DNA from: FEN-680 sp036845225
GTDB lineage: Bacteria > Actinomycetota > Geothermincolia > Fen-727 > Anoxymicrobiaceae
DNA: 17,852 nt
NCBI GenBank assembly: GCA_036845225.1
Contig: DAIUEJ010000051.1
Coordinates: 1-17,852, forward strand
Reading direction: 5' to 3'
The notes under the pieces are model-generated. The model was not told where the DNA came from and did no database searches. It saw nothing but the letters and a program-made list of their open reading frames with translations. This document shows, one piece after another, positions 16,207 to 17,852 of this stretch (positions are counted from its first letter, which is position 1; each line of letters opens with the position of its first letter). The position numbers were made by a program, and so were the translations under genes.

Positions 16207-17676
16207 ATGCCACAAGGGAAGATCCTTCTCGCCGACGACAACAAGCTTGTTGTGAAGATCACGTCTGCCATCCTGGAGGGCGCCGACTACGACGTGAGCG
16301 TGGCATGGGACGGCCTCGAAGCCATCAACAGGGCGTATTCAGAGGACCCGGACCTGGTGATACTGGACGTCGAGATGCCGAAGATCAACGGTTACCAGGT
16401 CTGCCGGCTGCTCAAGGACGACGAGTTCACGCGCGACATCCCCGTCGTCATGCTCACGGGACGCGACCAGCAGAGCGACATGTTCTGGGGGCTCAAGACC
16501 GGGGCGGACGCCTACGTGACAAAGGGATTCAAGCCGGAGCAGCTCCTGGAGGTCATCAAGGAGCAGATGGAGGCCGGCGTCGCGCGGCGGACCGGAGACA
16601 AGCGCAAGCAGGTCCCGAGGCAGTTGCTGGAGGAAGCGGGCGTGTTCAGCCGCGTGATCGACCTTCTGGACTCCAAGCTCTTCGAGTCCACAATCCTGAA
16701 CGAGCTGGGATCGCTGGCGAGCGCGAGCCAGGACTACCGCGAGACGGTCAAGACGATCCTCGAGATCATGGCGCGGGTAGTCGGCAACGCCGTCGGGGTC
16801 GTGCTCATGTTCGAGGAAGAGGACATGGTCGTCAGCCTGAACCGGGCGACGACGCTCACCGCGCTCGAGGGCATCAAGGAAAAGGTCTTCGAGCTTGCCG
16901 GTGCGTACGGGTGGGAGATTGGCTCCAACCCCGACCGGATCAAGGTGAGCGTGTACGGCGATGAAGACCACCTGAAGGCGAAGGGGGACAAGGCCGAACG
17001 GGCGTACTCCCACACCTTCATACCGCTCACGGCGCAGAAGAAAGTCATCGGGATGCTGGCTCTTTTCCAGTACCAGAGCCCGGCGTTCGTGAGGGACGCG
17101 CAGGTGATACTGGGGCTGGTTCAGAACCAGGTCACGATTGTCATCGACAACGCGAGGCTATACGAGGCCGCGCGGCAACTCGCCATCACGGACGGCCTGA
17201 CCAAGATCTACAACCACAGGTTCTTCCAGGAGCTGTTCGAGAAGGAATACAAGCGCTCGGACAGGTACAACACGGTCTTCAGCCTGATCATGCTCGACAT
17301 CGACCACTTCAAGAAGGTCAACGACACCTACGGGCACCTCTGCGGAGACGAGATACTCAAGGGCCTGGCCAACCTCATCAAGAGCTGCCTGCGCTCGATG
17401 GACATCGTGGCGCGGTATGGCGGCGAGGAGTTCGCGGTGCTGCTGCCCGAGACCAACGGCGCGGAAGCCTACCAGACCGCGGAGAGGATCAGGCGCTCGG
17501 TCGAGGAGACCACCTTCATGGGCACGGAGGCCGGTCTCAAGGTGACAGTCTCCCAGGGGGTCGCCGCTTACCCGAGCATGGACGTCCACGACCGGCAGGA
17601 CCTCATCGCAAAGGCGGACGGCTTCCTCTACGAGGCCAAGGAGAACGGGCGCAACCGGGTCATCTTCCGCGAGTAA
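16207..17676 (+). CDS. REC-GAF-GGDEF response regulator, diguanylate cyclase
   Basis: A cytoplasmic signalling protein of 489 residues that should make cyclic di-GMP from two GTP when phosphorylated by an unseen histidine kinase. The REC domain spans 3-120 with phospho-acceptor D54 (strand 'LVILD'), acidic D10/D11, T84 and K106. A linker helix leads to a GAF-like sensor region (about 165-320), then the GGDEF domain (about 325-489). Its active site reads GGEEF (405-409), a functional variant, with the metal-binding 'MLDIDHFKKVND' (362-373). An intact inhibitory I-site, R396-x-x-D399, sits five residues before it, so product feedback is expected. The ATG at 16207 follows GGAGGT by ten bases. 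No kinase, phosphodiesterase or PilZ effector is nearby. Confidence 0.93.
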   Translation: MPQGKILLADDNKLVVKITSAILEGADYDVSVAWDGLEAINRAYSEDPDLVILDVEMPKINGYQVCRLLKDDEFTRDIPVVMLTGRDQQSDMFWGLKTGADAYVTKGFKPEQLLEVIKEQMEAGVARRTGDKRKQVPRQLLEEAGVFSRVIDLLDSKLFESTILNELGSLASASQDYRETVKTILEIMARVVGNAVGVVLMFEEEDMVVSLNRATTLTALEGIKEKVFELAGAYGWEIGSNPDRIKVSVYGDEDHLKAKGDKAERAYSHTFIPLTAQKKVIGMLALFQYQSPAFVRDAQVILGLVQNQVTIVIDNARLYEAARQLAITDGLTKIYNHRFFQELFEKEYKRSDRYNTVFSLIMLDIDHFKKVNDTYGHLCGDEILKGLANLIKSCLRSMDIVARYGGEEFAVLLPETNGAEAYQTAERIRRSVEETTFMGTEAGLKVTVSQGVAAYPSMDVHDRQDLIAKADGFLYEAKENGRNRVIFRE

Positions 17677-17852
17677 AAAACCGGTGCCAGGAACTTTCTA
17701 CCCCATTTTTCCACTTTTCCCGATTCGCGGTGGCTGGACGGCGCTGTTCGACCGGTGCCCGGCGCGGGCCAACAGCCTGACAGCAAACTAAACAAAAACG
17801 CTCCTCACAAGAATCTGTGGGTGCCACCTGTCCGATAATTCCCTTGGCGAAG
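17677..17852. other. Gene-free tail with repeated GGTGCC words
   Basis: No gene is visible in the last 176 bp. ACCGGTGCC occurs at 17680-17688 and again at 17751-17759. A related GGGTGCCACCTGTCC lies at 17818-17832. The first copy begins immediately after the A-run that contains the diguanylate cyclase stop. No clear terminator stem with a T-tract was found. Confidence 0.5.

Overview
The window looks like chromosomal DNA from a GC-rich Gram-positive-type bacterium, most likely an uncultured, deep-branching actinobacterial lineage. This is inferred from high-GC codon use, frequent GTG/TTG starts behind strong GGAGG-type ribosome binding sites, a LytR-CpsA-Psr (LCP) cell-wall protein, a CpaB-like protein, and a surface protein with tandem 'WYLAEGSTAWGF' repeats. 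I see no phage genes, transposases, CRISPR array, rRNA or tRNA.

Layout. (1) 2-3636, plus strand: a large secreted or surface protein whose start lies left of the window. It has a beta-propeller of BNR/Ycf48-like repeats, Ig-like IPT/TIG domains, and four ~105-residue repeats. It is split into two reading frames at about 1771 by what looks like one missing G. (2) 3678-5045, minus: an MFS exporter, separated from (1) by a 40-bp palindromic unit flanked by a 9-bp direct repeat. (3) 5216-7807, plus: the ClpB disaggregase. It ends inside the same CTAG as a convergent 154-residue membrane protein (7804-8268, minus). (4) 8284-8781: a gene-free AT-rich stretch and a hairpin-rich leader ahead of the LCP gene (8782-10266, plus). 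(5) 10292-10981, minus: an orphan CpaB/SAF-domain protein with a near-consensus promoter. It is divergent from a small, apparently leaderless membrane protein (11139-11408, plus), which again shares a CTAG with the next convergent gene. (6) 15969-11405, minus: a tightly packed run of FmdB-type zinc ribbon, methylthioadenosine phosphorylase, PfkB kinase, site-2 protease with two CBS domains, a ThiS/MoaD-like sulfur carrier ending in GG, and its ThiF/MoeB-like E1 enzyme. (7) 16207-17676, plus: a REC-GAF-like-GGDEF diguanylate cyclase response regulator, followed by about 176 bp without a gene.

How they work together. Most genes are independent housekeeping or envelope functions: proteostasis, wall-polymer transfer, export, c-di-GMP signalling. 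The minus-strand run in region 6 is the one plausible functional unit. It puts methylthioadenosine cleavage and a sugar or nucleoside kinase beside a sulfur-carrier/E1 pair, so a sulfur-salvage or cofactor role is possible but not shown.

The most useful leads are the one-base frameshift located by comparison with an internal paralogous repeat, the 40-bp element that appears to have inserted between two nearly abutting stop codons, and a family of short GGTGCC/GGGTC-type palindromic words found only between genes.
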